64,000 bases of DNA from Flavobacterium sp. Root420. GTDB lineage: Bacteria; Bacteroidota; Bacteroidia; Flavobacteriales; Flavobacteriaceae. The notes under the pieces are model-generated. The model was not told the origin of the DNA, did not search any database, and worked only from the letters and a program-made list of their open reading frames with translations. The translations under genes were made by a program, and so were the position numbers. Shown here piece by piece: positions 24,269 through 32,449 of this stretch. The stretch is from the NCBI RefSeq assembly GCF_001427905.1, contig NZ_LMEF01000033.1, forward strand, positions 1-64,000. The letters run 5' to 3'. The first letter of the stretch is position 1. Every line of letters starts with the position of its first letter.

Positions 24269-25450
24269 ATGAACTTTAACGTTAACGAAAAAGGATATTA
24301 CGGAGAATTTGGAGGAGCTTATATTCCCGAAATGCTGTATCCGAATGTAGAAGAATTACGTCAGAATTATTTAAAAATAACAAGCGAACCCGATTTTAAG
24401 GCAGAATTCGATCAATTGCTGAAAGATTACGTTGGGCGCCCTAGTCCGCTTTATTTTGCAAAGCGTTTATCTGAGAAATACAATACAAAAGTATATCTAA
24501 AAAGAGAAGATTTAAATCATACCGGAGCACATAAAGTCAACAATACAATTGGGCAAATTTTGGTAGCAAAACGTTTAGGCAAAAAAAGAATTATTGCTGA
24601 AACCGGCGCTGGTCAGCATGGTGTTGCAACCGCAACAGTTTGCGCTTTAATGGGCTTGGAATGTATCGTTTATATGGGCGAAATCGACATTGCGCGTCAG
24701 GCACCAAATGTGGCTCGTATGAAAATGTTAGGTGCTGAAGTTCGTCCGGCACTTTCGGGTTCAAGAACATTGAAAGATGCAACAAACGAAGCAATCCGCG
24801 ACTGGATTAATAATCCGGTTGACACTCATTATATTATTGGATCTGCAATTGGACCACATCCTTATCCGGATATGGTGACACGTTTTCAAAGTGTTATTTC
24901 AGAAGAAATAAAATGGCAGTTAAAAGAAAAAGAAGGTCGTGAAAATCCTGATTATGTAGTCGCTTGTATCGGTGGTGGAAGTAACGCAGCCGGAACGTAT
25001 TACCACTTTTTGCACGAGCCAGAAGTTGGAATTATTGCCGTTGAAGCTGCCGGGAAAGGTGTCGACAGTGGTCACAGCGCGGCGACAAGTAAATTAGGAA
25101 AAGTGGGTGTAATTCACGGTTGCAAAACCCTTTTGATGCAAACGCCAGACGGACAAATTACAGAACCGTATTCGATTTCTGCAGGTTTAGATTATCCGGG
25201 CGTTGGTCCAATGCACGCGCATTTGGCACAAACCGGACGTGGCGAATTTTTCTCTGTTACGGATGACGATGCGATGAACGCAGGTTTACAATTAACAAAA
25301 TTAGAAGGAATTATTCCAGCTATTGAAAGTGCGCACGCATTTGCGGTTTTAGATCAAAAGAAATTTAAACCAACTGATATTGTGGTTATAAGCCTTTCGG
25401 GACGTGGCGATAAAGATTTAGACAATTATATTGATTATTTTAAGTTGTAA
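24269..25450 (+). CDS. trpB: Tryptophan synthase beta chain
   Basis: 393 residues. The PLP lysine is K89 in NHTGAHKVNN; AETGAGQHGVATATVCALMG (near residue 111), CIGGGSNAAGTYY (near residue 232), SAGLDYPGVGPMHA and the C-terminal SLSGRGDKD are all present. It joins indole and serine to make tryptophan, channelled from TrpA. The trpA gene is not adjacent: two unrelated small genes and a 245-bp repeat region intervene. Confidence 0.97.
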   Translation: MNFNVNEKGYYGEFGGAYIPEMLYPNVEELRQNYLKITSEPDFKAEFDQLLKDYVGRPSPLYFAKRLSEKYNTKVYLKREDLNHTGAHKVNNTIGQILVAKRLGKKRIIAETGAGQHGVATATVCALMGLECIVYMGEIDIARQAPNVARMKMLGAEVRPALSGSRTLKDATNEAIRDWINNPVDTHYIIGSAIGPHPYPDMVTRFQSVISEEIKWQLKEKEGRENPDYVVACIGGGSNAAGTYYHFLHEPEVGIIAVEAAGKGVDSGHSAATSKLGKVGVIHGCKTLLMQTPDGQITEPYSISAGLDYPGVGPMHAHLAQTGRGEFFSVTDDDAMNAGLQLTKLEGIIPAIESAHAFAVLDQKKFKPTDIVVISLSGRGDKDLDNYIDYFKL

Positions 25451-25473
25451 AATAAAACGAGAAAATCATAATT

Positions 25474-25791
25474 ATGGAAAAGTTATTCTCTTACGGAACA
25501 TTACGGTCGAAAGAAATTCAAAGGCAGGTTTTTAATAGAATCTTAACCGGAACTCCAGACCAACTTTTAGGACATAAACTAAAAAGTCTTCAAATTGAAG
25601 AAGAATTTGGAATGGCAGATTATGTCGTGGTAATACCAAGTCCGGATCCATCAGACATTATACATGGTGTAGTTTTTAATGTTTCTGCTGCAGATTTAGG
25701 TAAAGTAGATTTATTTGAATCTAATGCCTATAAAAGAGTTGAGGTTACCCTGAATTCTGGAACAGTTGCCTGGATTTATATGGAAAATTAA
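25474..25791 (+). CDS. Gamma-glutamylcyclotransferase-like (AIG2) protein
   Basis: 105 residues. The start KLFSYGTLRSKEIQRQVFN carries the YGTLR motif of the gamma-glutamylcyclotransferase fold. HGVVFNVSAADLGKVDLFE near residue 68 and YKRVEVTLNSG follow, with Glu in LFESNAY as the likely general acid. Members cleave gamma-glutamyl or related amides; the substrate here is unknown. It lies 23 bp after trpB and 12 bp before a nitrilase-family gene, so the two amide-acting enzymes travel together. Confidence 0.82.
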   Translation: MEKLFSYGTLRSKEIQRQVFNRILTGTPDQLLGHKLKSLQIEEEFGMADYVVVIPSPDPSDIIHGVVFNVSAADLGKVDLFESNAYKRVEVTLNSGTVAWIYMEN

Positions 25792-25803
25792 TAAAATTAA
25801 ATA

Positions 25804-26541
25804 ATGATTCTAGCAGCAGCGCAAACAAAACCAACACGAGGAGATATTGAAGCTAATTTAGCAGATCATTATCATCTTATCGGATTGGCTGTGCAAAACA
25901 GAGCACAATTAATCGCATTTCCTGAAATGTCTATTACAGGTTATGAAAGAGAAAATGCTCAAAAATTAGCTTTCAAAAAAGACGATTCACGGTTGGATTA
26001 TTTGAAACAATTGGCTTCTGAAAATAATATTATCATTATTGCCGGTGCGCCAATTCAAATAGAATCTGAATTGTTTATTGGAGAATTTGTTATTTCTCCG
26101 GACAATTCTGTTTCCATTTATACGAAGCAATTTTTGCATGAAGGCGAAGATGAGTTTTTTCAATCTTCATTTGATTATAATCCGATGATTACAATTGAAA
26201 ACAAAAATGTTTCGTTTGCAATTTGTGCCGATATTGACAATCCGCTGCACCCGGAAAATGCCTGCAAAAGAGCGACTGATATATATATCGCCAGTATTTT
26301 CTTTACACCAAACGGCATTCCGAATGCGTATAGCCATTTGCAAAGCTATGCTGAGAAACATAAAATGAATGTTTTAATGTCTAACTTCAGTGGTGAATCC
26401 TGGGGATATCCTTCAGCCGGACAAAGTGTTTTTTGGAATAACAAGGGAGAATTGGTTGGTCAAATGAACGATTCAGATTCAGGACTTTTATTGGTGGAGA
26501 ATAAAAACGATAATTGGACGAGTCGGATTGTGAAATTTTAA
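25804..26541 (+). CDS. Carbon-nitrogen hydrolase (nitrilase superfamily)
   Basis: 245 residues. The catalytic Glu-Lys-Cys triad is visible: E in AFPEMSITGYE near residue 42, K in YTKQFLHEGEDEFF near residue 108, and C in FAICADIDNPLHPENA near residue 141. It hydrolyses a non-peptide C-N bond of unknown substrate. A clear paralogue is encoded at 45098-45826 with the same opening (AAAQTKPTRGDIEANL here, AIAQIKPVKGDIPANI there) and the same LMSN...GE...S end section. It is embedded between trpB and trpA. Confidence 0.88.
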   Translation: MILAAAQTKPTRGDIEANLADHYHLIGLAVQNRAQLIAFPEMSITGYERENAQKLAFKKDDSRLDYLKQLASENNIIIIAGAPIQIESELFIGEFVISPDNSVSIYTKQFLHEGEDEFFQSSFDYNPMITIENKNVSFAICADIDNPLHPENACKRATDIYIASIFFTPNGIPNAYSHLQSYAEKHKMNVLMSNFSGESWGYPSAGQSVFWNNKGELVGQMNDSDSGLLLVENKNDNWTSRIVKF

Positions 26542-26556
26542 AAAATAATGGCACAG

Positions 26557-26700
26557 ATTTCAAAGATTAGAAAGATTTTTTTTCACGCAGATTTGGCAGA
26601 TTAGAGCAGATTTAAAAAGATCTGCGCAAATCAGCTTAAATCTATTTTAAATCTGCATGAAATAAATTTCCAGCAATAATCAGTGAAAATCTTTTATCCA
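26557..26700. repeat. GCAGATT-type degenerate repeat between nitrilase gene and trpA
   Basis: gattttttttcacgcagatt leads into GCAGATT units about 8-10 bp apart, then inverted units (gatctgcgc, aaatctgcatga). The same phrase and layout recur at about 49374-49530. No coding frame is apparent. Confidence 0.65.
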
Positions 26701-26742
26701 GATAGCTCTATCGGGAGTGGCAAAAAAATAACTTAATAAATA

Positions 26743-26769
26743 CCTACAAGGTTTTGGAAACCTTGCAGG
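26743..26769. repeat. Palindrome CCTaCAAGGTTT / AAACCTTGcAGG
   Basis: 12-base arms with one mismatch around a 3-base loop, 17 bp before the trpA ATG. It could affect translation of trpA or act as a weak terminator. Confidence 0.6.
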
Positions 26770-26786
26770 ATAAAAACATAAAAGAA

Positions 26787-27548
26787 ATGAACAGAATAAC
26801 TCAAAAATTACAAGAAGATAAAAAGATACTTTCTATTTATTTTTCAGCAGGATATCCTAACTTAAATGATACGGTTCAGATTATTCAGGATTTAGAAAAA
26901 AATGGCGTTGATTTAATCGAAATTGGTTTGCCTTTCAGTGATCCTTTGGCAGATGGACCAACAATTCAGGCGAGTTCAACAACGGCGCTTCATAACGGAA
27001 TGACGACGCAAATTCTTTTTGACCAGCTGAAGAACATCCGCGAAAGCGTAAAAATTCCGTTGATTATTATGGGGTATTTTAATCCAATGTTGCAATACGG
27101 AGTTGAGGCGTTCTGTAAAAAATGTGCTGAGATTGGTATCGACGGTTTAATTATTCCGGATTTACCAGTTGATGTGTATGCAGACGAATACAAAGCTATT
27201 TTCGAAAAATACGGATTAATAAATGTGTTTTTGATTACACCACAAACTTCAGACGAACGTATCCATTTTATCGACAGCGTTTCAAACGGATTCATTTATA
27301 TGGTAAGTTCGGCGAGTGTTACAGGTTCTCAATCTGGTTTCGGGAATATTCAGGAAAGTTATTTCGAAAGAATTGGAAACATGAATTTGAAGAATCCACA
27401 AATCGTTGGTTTCGGAATTTCAAATAAGGAAACTTTTAATCAGGCTACGAAATTTGCAAAAGGCGCGATTATTGGAAGTGCTTTTATTAAACATTTGAGT
27501 GAAAGTGGTTCTGGAAAAATTTCAGATTTTGTTGGAGCGATTAGATAA
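26787..27548 (+). CDS. trpA: Tryptophan synthase alpha chain
   Basis: 253 residues from ATG 26787 (MNRITQKLQEDKKILSIYF). An earlier in-frame TTG at 26754 would put coding sequence inside a hairpin and is less likely. Motifs: SIYFSAGYPNLND, VDLIEIGLPFSDPLADGPTI (catalytic Glu in LIEIG) and GLIIPDLPVD near residue 118 (catalytic Asp), then FIYMVSSASVTGSQSGF. It cleaves indole-3-glycerol phosphate to indole and glyceraldehyde-3-phosphate. Last trp gene of the cluster. Confidence 0.95.
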   Translation: MNRITQKLQEDKKILSIYFSAGYPNLNDTVQIIQDLEKNGVDLIEIGLPFSDPLADGPTIQASSTTALHNGMTTQILFDQLKNIRESVKIPLIIMGYFNPMLQYGVEAFCKKCAEIGIDGLIIPDLPVDVYADEYKAIFEKYGLINVFLITPQTSDERIHFIDSVSNGFIYMVSSASVTGSQSGFGNIQESYFERIGNMNLKNPQIVGFGISNKETFNQATKFAKGAIIGSAFIKHLSESGSGKISDFVGAIR

Positions 27549-27595
27549 TTAAATGTAATTTACTCAGGTTTTAAAATCAATATAAAATCTGTGTG

Positions 27596-29281
27596 ATGCC
27601 AAAAAAATCAATATTTATTAAAAAAACATATTTTTTTCTGATTCTAAATTTGATATTTAACTCGGCGCAGGCTCAGAAAAATGTAACGCTGAATATCCCA
27701 ACCAAACAAGACACCTTGAATGGTTCGATCACTCCAGAACGAATTTGGTGGGATATTCAGCATTATGCCTTAAGTATTATACCTGATTATACTAATAAAA
27801 CAATAACAGGTAAAAATATAATTGAATACAACGTTACTAACAAAAAGCATTCAGACTTAATGCAGATTGATTTAGTAAGTCCTCTTAAAATTGACAGTGT
27901 ATTTCAAAAAGATAAAAAAGTTGACTTTACACAAAATCAGAATATCTGGTATCTAAAATTACCTCAAAATCAAACTTCAAAAAAAAATAAAATCACGATT
28001 TATTATTCCGGTAAACCAACTGAATCTATAAAACCTCCCTGGGATGGTGGTTTAGTATGGGCAAAAGATTCATTAAACAGACCTTGGATTTCAGTAGCCT
28101 GCCAGTACAAAGGGGCCAGTTTATGGTATCCTTGTAAAAACACCATGTATGATGAACCTGATAATGGAGCTTCGATCGCGATTACAGTTCCGGACTCCTT
28201 AATGGCAATCTCAAACGGGCGATTAAAAAATAATGTAAAAAATCCTGATAATACCCAAACTTATAATTGGGAAGTTAAAAATCCGATAAATCATTATGGA
28301 ATTTCATTTTATATTGGAAATTACATTAACATAAGTCAAGTTTATAAGGGTAAAAAAGGAAAACTGTCCATGGATTACTGGGTTCTTGATTATAATAGGT
28401 CAAAGGCTGAAAAACACATGATTCCGGAAGCCAATAATACCATGAAATCATTAGAACATTGGTTTGGTCCTTACCCTTTTTACAAAGATGGTTTTAAAAT
28501 GGCAGATGCACCTTATATTGGCATGGAACATCAAAGTGGCCTTGCTTATGGTGGCGGTTATAAAAAAGGAACAAATAAAAAAGGCGGTGATATCTCAAAC
28601 ACTGGTTGGGGTAAAAAAACAGATAAAATTGTCGTGCATGAAATGGCTCACGAATGGTTTGGAAACAATATTACAGCCGCCGATATTGCAGACAGATGGA
28701 TTCAGGAAGGATTTGCTGGTTTAGCGGAAGAGCTTGTAATTGCGGACATATCAGGAAAACAAGCAGGGAACGAATTCATGGCTGGCAGGTTCAGGACGAT
28801 AGAAAATGATAAACCTATCATTGCACGATATGGAATAAATGAAGATGGAAGCCAGGATAATTATATAAAAGGATGGGCTATCCTGCATATGATTAAAAGC
28901 ATTATCAATGACGATTCAAAATTCACAGAAATCTTACAGGGTTTAAATCGCAATTTCTATCATAAAGTTGTGACTACAAATCAAATTGAGAATTATATCA
29001 GTTTAAATTCAAAAATTGATTTCAAATATTTGTTTGATCAATATTTAAGAACAAATCTTATTCCCGTTTTAGAATATAAAATAAATAGTCGCAATGAACT
29101 GCTTTACCGTTATACCAATTGTAATGATAATTTTTCGATGCCAATTAAAACCAATTTTACCAAAGATATTTGGATTTACCCCACAATTAACTGGAAATCA
29201 ACAAACATAGCTAAATCAATAGGAGAAGAAAAATTTAAAATTGATATTAACTTCTATTTGAATACAAAAAAAGCGGAATGA
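27596..29281 (+). CDS. Secreted M1-family metallopeptidase
   Basis: About 561 residues from ATG 27596, one codon after an alternative GTG. A signal peptide (hydrophobic core YFFLILNLIFNSAQAQ) precedes the mature protein. The zinc motif is HEMAHEWFGN with H348, E349, H352 and the third ligand E371 in WIQEGFAG, exactly 18 residues after the second His. The M1 exopeptidase motif GxMEN appears as IGMEHQSG. The C-terminal helical domain of classic M1 aminopeptidases is short. It probably trims peptides in the periplasm or at the surface. It starts 47 bp after trpA, perhaps by read-through. Confidence 0.9.
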   Translation: MPKKSIFIKKTYFFLILNLIFNSAQAQKNVTLNIPTKQDTLNGSITPERIWWDIQHYALSIIPDYTNKTITGKNIIEYNVTNKKHSDLMQIDLVSPLKIDSVFQKDKKVDFTQNQNIWYLKLPQNQTSKKNKITIYYSGKPTESIKPPWDGGLVWAKDSLNRPWISVACQYKGASLWYPCKNTMYDEPDNGASIAITVPDSLMAISNGRLKNNVKNPDNTQTYNWEVKNPINHYGISFYIGNYINISQVYKGKKGKLSMDYWVLDYNRSKAEKHMIPEANNTMKSLEHWFGPYPFYKDGFKMADAPYIGMEHQSGLAYGGGYKKGTNKKGGDISNTGWGKKTDKIVVHEMAHEWFGNNITAADIADRWIQEGFAGLAEELVIADISGKQAGNEFMAGRFRTIENDKPIIARYGINEDGSQDNYIKGWAILHMIKSIINDDSKFTEILQGLNRNFYHKVVTTNQIENYISLNSKIDFKYLFDQYLRTNLIPVLEYKINSRNELLYRYTNCNDNFSMPIKTNFTKDIWIYPTINWKSTNIAKSIGEEKFKIDINFYLNTKKAE

Positions 29282-29344
29282 TTTATTATCAAAAATTAAC
29301 AAAAAACAACTACACCGTTTTATGTTAATTTTTTGTTAAACAAA

Positions 29345-29384
29345 AATTAAACGATCGTTTAATTTAAACACTTGTTTAATTTTG
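29345..29384 (+). promoter_or_regulatory. Two TetR operators and promoter of the efflux operon
   Basis: TTAAACGATCGTTTAA (29347-29362, perfect, extendable to 20 bp) and TTAAACACTTGTTTAA (29364-29379) lie side by side. The second overlaps the -7 element TAatTTTG at 29377-29384. The TetR start codon follows 21 bp later, so the repressor controls its own operon. Confidence 0.78.
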
Positions 29385-29405
29385 TACCCGATTAGAAACA
29401 CTACT

Positions 29406-30035
29406 ATGTCGAACATCGAATTAAACGATAAAAAAATTCAGATTCTGGAGGTTGCTGAAAAGCTATTTTCTGAGAAAGGATTTGAGGGTACATCGATAAG
29501 GGATATCTCAAAACATGCAAAAATTAATATTGCAATGGTCTCGTATTATTTTGGCTCAAAAGAAAGGCTACTGGAAGCTTTAATTCTTTACAAAACTTCT
29601 GATTTAAAATTACAACTCGAAAATTTATTACAGGAAAATCTGGAACCGATTGAAAAAGTCAATAAATTAATCGAAATTTACATTAACAGAATAAGTTGTA
29701 ATAAAGGTATTTTCAGGGTTTTACATTTTGAACTCAATTCAGAAAAGAGAGAAAAAAGCATGATTGCCTTTACCGAATTAAAAAAAGGAAATTTAAAATC
29801 TGTAGAAAGCATTATAGCGCAAGGCCAATCAAAAGGCGTATTCAGAAAAGATGTTATAATTCCGCTTCTTACACCGACCATAATCGGAACCTTTTTTCAC
29901 TTTCACATGAATAAATCTTTTTTTGTGGAATTACTGAATTTAAAAACCGAAGAAATGTATAATAATTACATTAAAACCAGTCTTACAAAGCACATTCAAC
30001 AAACTATAAAAGCACTACTTGTTTATGAAAATTAA
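29406..30035 (+). CDS. TetR/AcrR-family repressor of the efflux operon
   Basis: 209 residues from ATG 29406; an upstream TTG in the -7 element is not a start. The TetR helix-turn-helix is clear at residues 9-55: IQILEVAEKLFSEKGFEGTS, then SIRDISKHAKINIAMVSYYF. The all-helical C-terminal region should bind the inducing compound. It overlaps the next gene (tolC-like) by 11 bp. The twin palindromes at 29347 and 29364 are its likely targets. Confidence 0.9.
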   Translation: MSNIELNDKKIQILEVAEKLFSEKGFEGTSIRDISKHAKINIAMVSYYFGSKERLLEALILYKTSDLKLQLENLLQENLEPIEKVNKLIEIYINRISCNKGIFRVLHFELNSEKREKSMIAFTELKKGNLKSVESIIAQGQSKGVFRKDVIIPLLTPTIIGTFFHFHMNKSFFVELLNLKTEEMYNNYIKTSLTKHIQQTIKALLVYEN

Positions 30036-31353
30036 TCCATTATTGCTCTTTGGTATTTTCTTCATTGGAATCTCATCAATAGAAGCACAAGAAAAAACAA
30101 GTTTAACCTTAGACGAAGCCGTAAAACTGGCTTGGGAAAAAAGTAACGAAGTTACGCTTGCCAACACTAAGGTAAACACGAAAAAATACGAATTACAAGA
30201 CGTTAAAAACAATCAGTATCCTGATTTAAAAATTTCCGGTCAATACCAAAGATTGACAAAAGCCTCGATTGATATGCACAATAACGGCGACGAAGCAAGT
30301 GCTGAACCAATGCCATCTCCGGATCGTGCAATGTTTGGTCAGGCAAGTCTTAGCCTGCCTATATTTGCAGGATTTAAAATCCAAAACAGCATAAAAGCAT
30401 CAGATAATTTATATGAAGCCGAAAATGCGTATGCCGCTAAAACAAAAGAGGATGTTGCTTTACGTGTAATCACCTATTACACTGCTTTATACAAAGCACA
30501 AAAAACGTTGGATCTTCTAAATGAGAATCAAAAGCAAGCTAAACAGCGTGTTACTGATTTTACGGAGTTAGAGAAAAACGGAATCATTCCAAGAAATGAT
30601 TTATTAAAAGCGCAATTGTTAGTTTCAAAAACGCAATTATCTATTGATGAAGCAAATAACAACATCAACAATATTAATTATTATCTGACGACTTTGCTAA
30701 AATTAGATCCAAGCGTTAAACTGAGTGTTAATGAAGCTGACTTTTTTAATTTAAAAACAACCAATGCTCCAACATCTGATGTGTTGGCACTTGAAAACAG
30801 AAAAGATTTAGAGGCGATTCGTTTCCAGCAAAAAGCGAGTGAAGCCAACATTAAAATTGCAAAAGCAGGTTATTATCCGTCTCTTGCTTTATTAGGAGGT
30901 TACACTGCTTTAGATCTTAAAGACATAATAACTGTAAAATATGCGATGAACTTTGGGTTAGGTTTAACTTATGATTTATCCGGAATTTACAAAAATAATG
31001 CTCACGTAAGAGAAGCTGAAAGCAGAGCTTTAGAGGTAAAAAATACAGAAGCTATCATGACAGATCGTATTAAAATTGAAGTTCAGAAATCTATTGAAGA
31101 TTATGACTTAGCGATCAATCAAAGTGTAGTTTACGATGAAGCACTTCAGCAAGCCTCTGAAAATTACAGACTTGTAAAAGATAAATTCGACAACGGCTTA
31201 TCAGATACTAATGATTTGGTTGAAGCTGATGTTGAGCACTTAAGCGCTAAAATCAACACTGCATTATCAAAAGCGACTATAATTCAAAAATATTACGAAT
31301 TATTATCAGTATCAGGACAATTATCACAATCATTCAATCTTTCTAAAATATAA
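30025..31353 (+). CDS. TolC-family outer-membrane efflux protein
   Basis: About 442 residues from ATG 30025, with signal peptide MKINPLLLFGIFFIGISSIE ending before AQ. It has two related halves of long helices and strands: LTLDEAVKLAWEKSNEVTLA near the start, YPDLKISGQYQRL, FGQASLSLPIFAGFKI, then the second repeat YYPSLALLGGYTALD and MNFGLGLTYDLSGIYKNNA. It forms the outer-membrane exit duct for the HlyD/DHA2 pump encoded next. Its start overlaps the tetR stop, so translation is coupled. Confidence 0.92.
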   Translation: MKINPLLLFGIFFIGISSIEAQEKTSLTLDEAVKLAWEKSNEVTLANTKVNTKKYELQDVKNNQYPDLKISGQYQRLTKASIDMHNNGDEASAEPMPSPDRAMFGQASLSLPIFAGFKIQNSIKASDNLYEAENAYAAKTKEDVALRVITYYTALYKAQKTLDLLNENQKQAKQRVTDFTELEKNGIIPRNDLLKAQLLVSKTQLSIDEANNNINNINYYLTTLLKLDPSVKLSVNEADFFNLKTTNAPTSDVLALENRKDLEAIRFQQKASEANIKIAKAGYYPSLALLGGYTALDLKDIITVKYAMNFGLGLTYDLSGIYKNNAHVREAESRALEVKNTEAIMTDRIKIEVQKSIEDYDLAINQSVVYDEALQQASENYRLVKDKFDNGLSDTNDLVEADVEHLSAKINTALSKATIIQKYYELLSVSGQLSQSFNLSKI

Positions 31354-31365
31354 TCGATCGCTCTC

Positions 31366-32445
31366 ATGGAAAAGAAAAAAACAAATACTAAATTCATCAT
31401 TATACTAACCGTTTTGGTTTTATTGGGGGGAACTTACGGAATATCTAAATACTTACACGGACAGGCTCACGAAGAAACGGATGATGCTCAGATTGAGAAA
31501 AAAATGAATCCAATTATTCCGAGAGTATCTGGATATATTAGTAAGGTGTATGTAAAAGATAACGACTTTGTAAAAAAAGGAGATACTTTATTTACTATCG
31601 ATAAAAGAGATTATCAATTGAAGATTGACGAAGCAAATGCTGCATTATTAGGAGCTGAAGGACAATACGAAGCTGCCAAAGCGGATATTGGAAGTGCCTA
31701 TGCAAGTATCTCCGTTTCTGATGCCAATATGAGATCTGCAAGTGGTTCTATCGAAAGTGCAAAAATCAGATTGAGACAACTTACAAACGATTTTAACCGT
31801 TACAATAATTTGTATAAAACACATACCATTACAAAACAACAATTTGAGCAGGCTCAGACTGCAAAAGAAGAAGCTGAAAATCAAGTACGCGTTTTAGAGC
31901 AACAACAAAGAGCAAGTTCTTACCAAAAAACGGTAATTGAATCTAAATCAAAAGCTTCTGACAAACAAACAGAAGTTGCTGCAGCAAACATCAAGAAGGC
32001 AAAAACAATGTTGGATGTTGCTCACTTAAATCTTAGTTATACAGTAGTAACAGCTGCAATTGATGGTCAGGTTTCTAAAGTTGATATTCAGCCAGGGCAA
32101 TTGGTTCAGCCAGGACAATCTTTATTTTATATCATTAATAATAACGAAGCCTGGGTTGTTGCTAACTTTAAAGAAACACAATTAAACAAAATGATTGTGG
32201 GACAAAAAGTAAGCTTAAAAGTAGATGCTTATCCTAACTATGAGTTTAAAGGAATTGTAACTTCTTTCTCTCCTGCTACAGGATCTCGTTTTTCATTATT
32301 ACCACCGGATAACGCAACAGGTAACTTCGTAAAAACAATTCAGAGATTACCGGTAAAAATTAGTTTAGACCCATCGAATGACCCTGAGAAAGTAAAATTA
32401 TTGAGACCAGGAATGAATGTTGATGTAGACGTACATTTAAAATAA
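31366..32445 (+). CDS. HlyD/EmrA-family membrane-fusion protein
   Basis: 359 residues with one N-terminal membrane anchor (FIIILTVLVLLGGTYGISKY). Then come the biotinyl-lipoyl-like motif PRVSGYISKVYVKDNDFVKKG, a long coiled-coil hairpin of about 120 residues (Glu-, Gln- and Ala-rich, through QQRASSYQKTVIESKSKASD), and a closing half-motif TAAIDGQVSKVDIQPGQLVQ. Beta-barrel segments follow. It links the inner-membrane pump to the TolC duct. Lies 12 bp after the tolC-like gene and 4 bp before the pump gene. Confidence 0.93.
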   Translation: MEKKKTNTKFIIILTVLVLLGGTYGISKYLHGQAHEETDDAQIEKKMNPIIPRVSGYISKVYVKDNDFVKKGDTLFTIDKRDYQLKIDEANAALLGAEGQYEAAKADIGSAYASISVSDANMRSASGSIESAKIRLRQLTNDFNRYNNLYKTHTITKQQFEQAQTAKEEAENQVRVLEQQQRASSYQKTVIESKSKASDKQTEVAAANIKKAKTMLDVAHLNLSYTVVTAAIDGQVSKVDIQPGQLVQPGQSLFYIINNNEAWVVANFKETQLNKMIVGQKVSLKVDAYPNYEFKGIVTSFSPATGSRFSLLPPDNATGNFVKTIQRLPVKISLDPSNDPEKVKLLRPGMNVDVDVHLK

Positions 32446-32449
32446 ATAA

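Noticed and set aside
26754-26786. TTG start for trpA giving 11 extra residues
   Set aside because: The extra codons lie in a palindrome and do not resemble a TrpA N-terminus; ATG 26787 gives the expected one.
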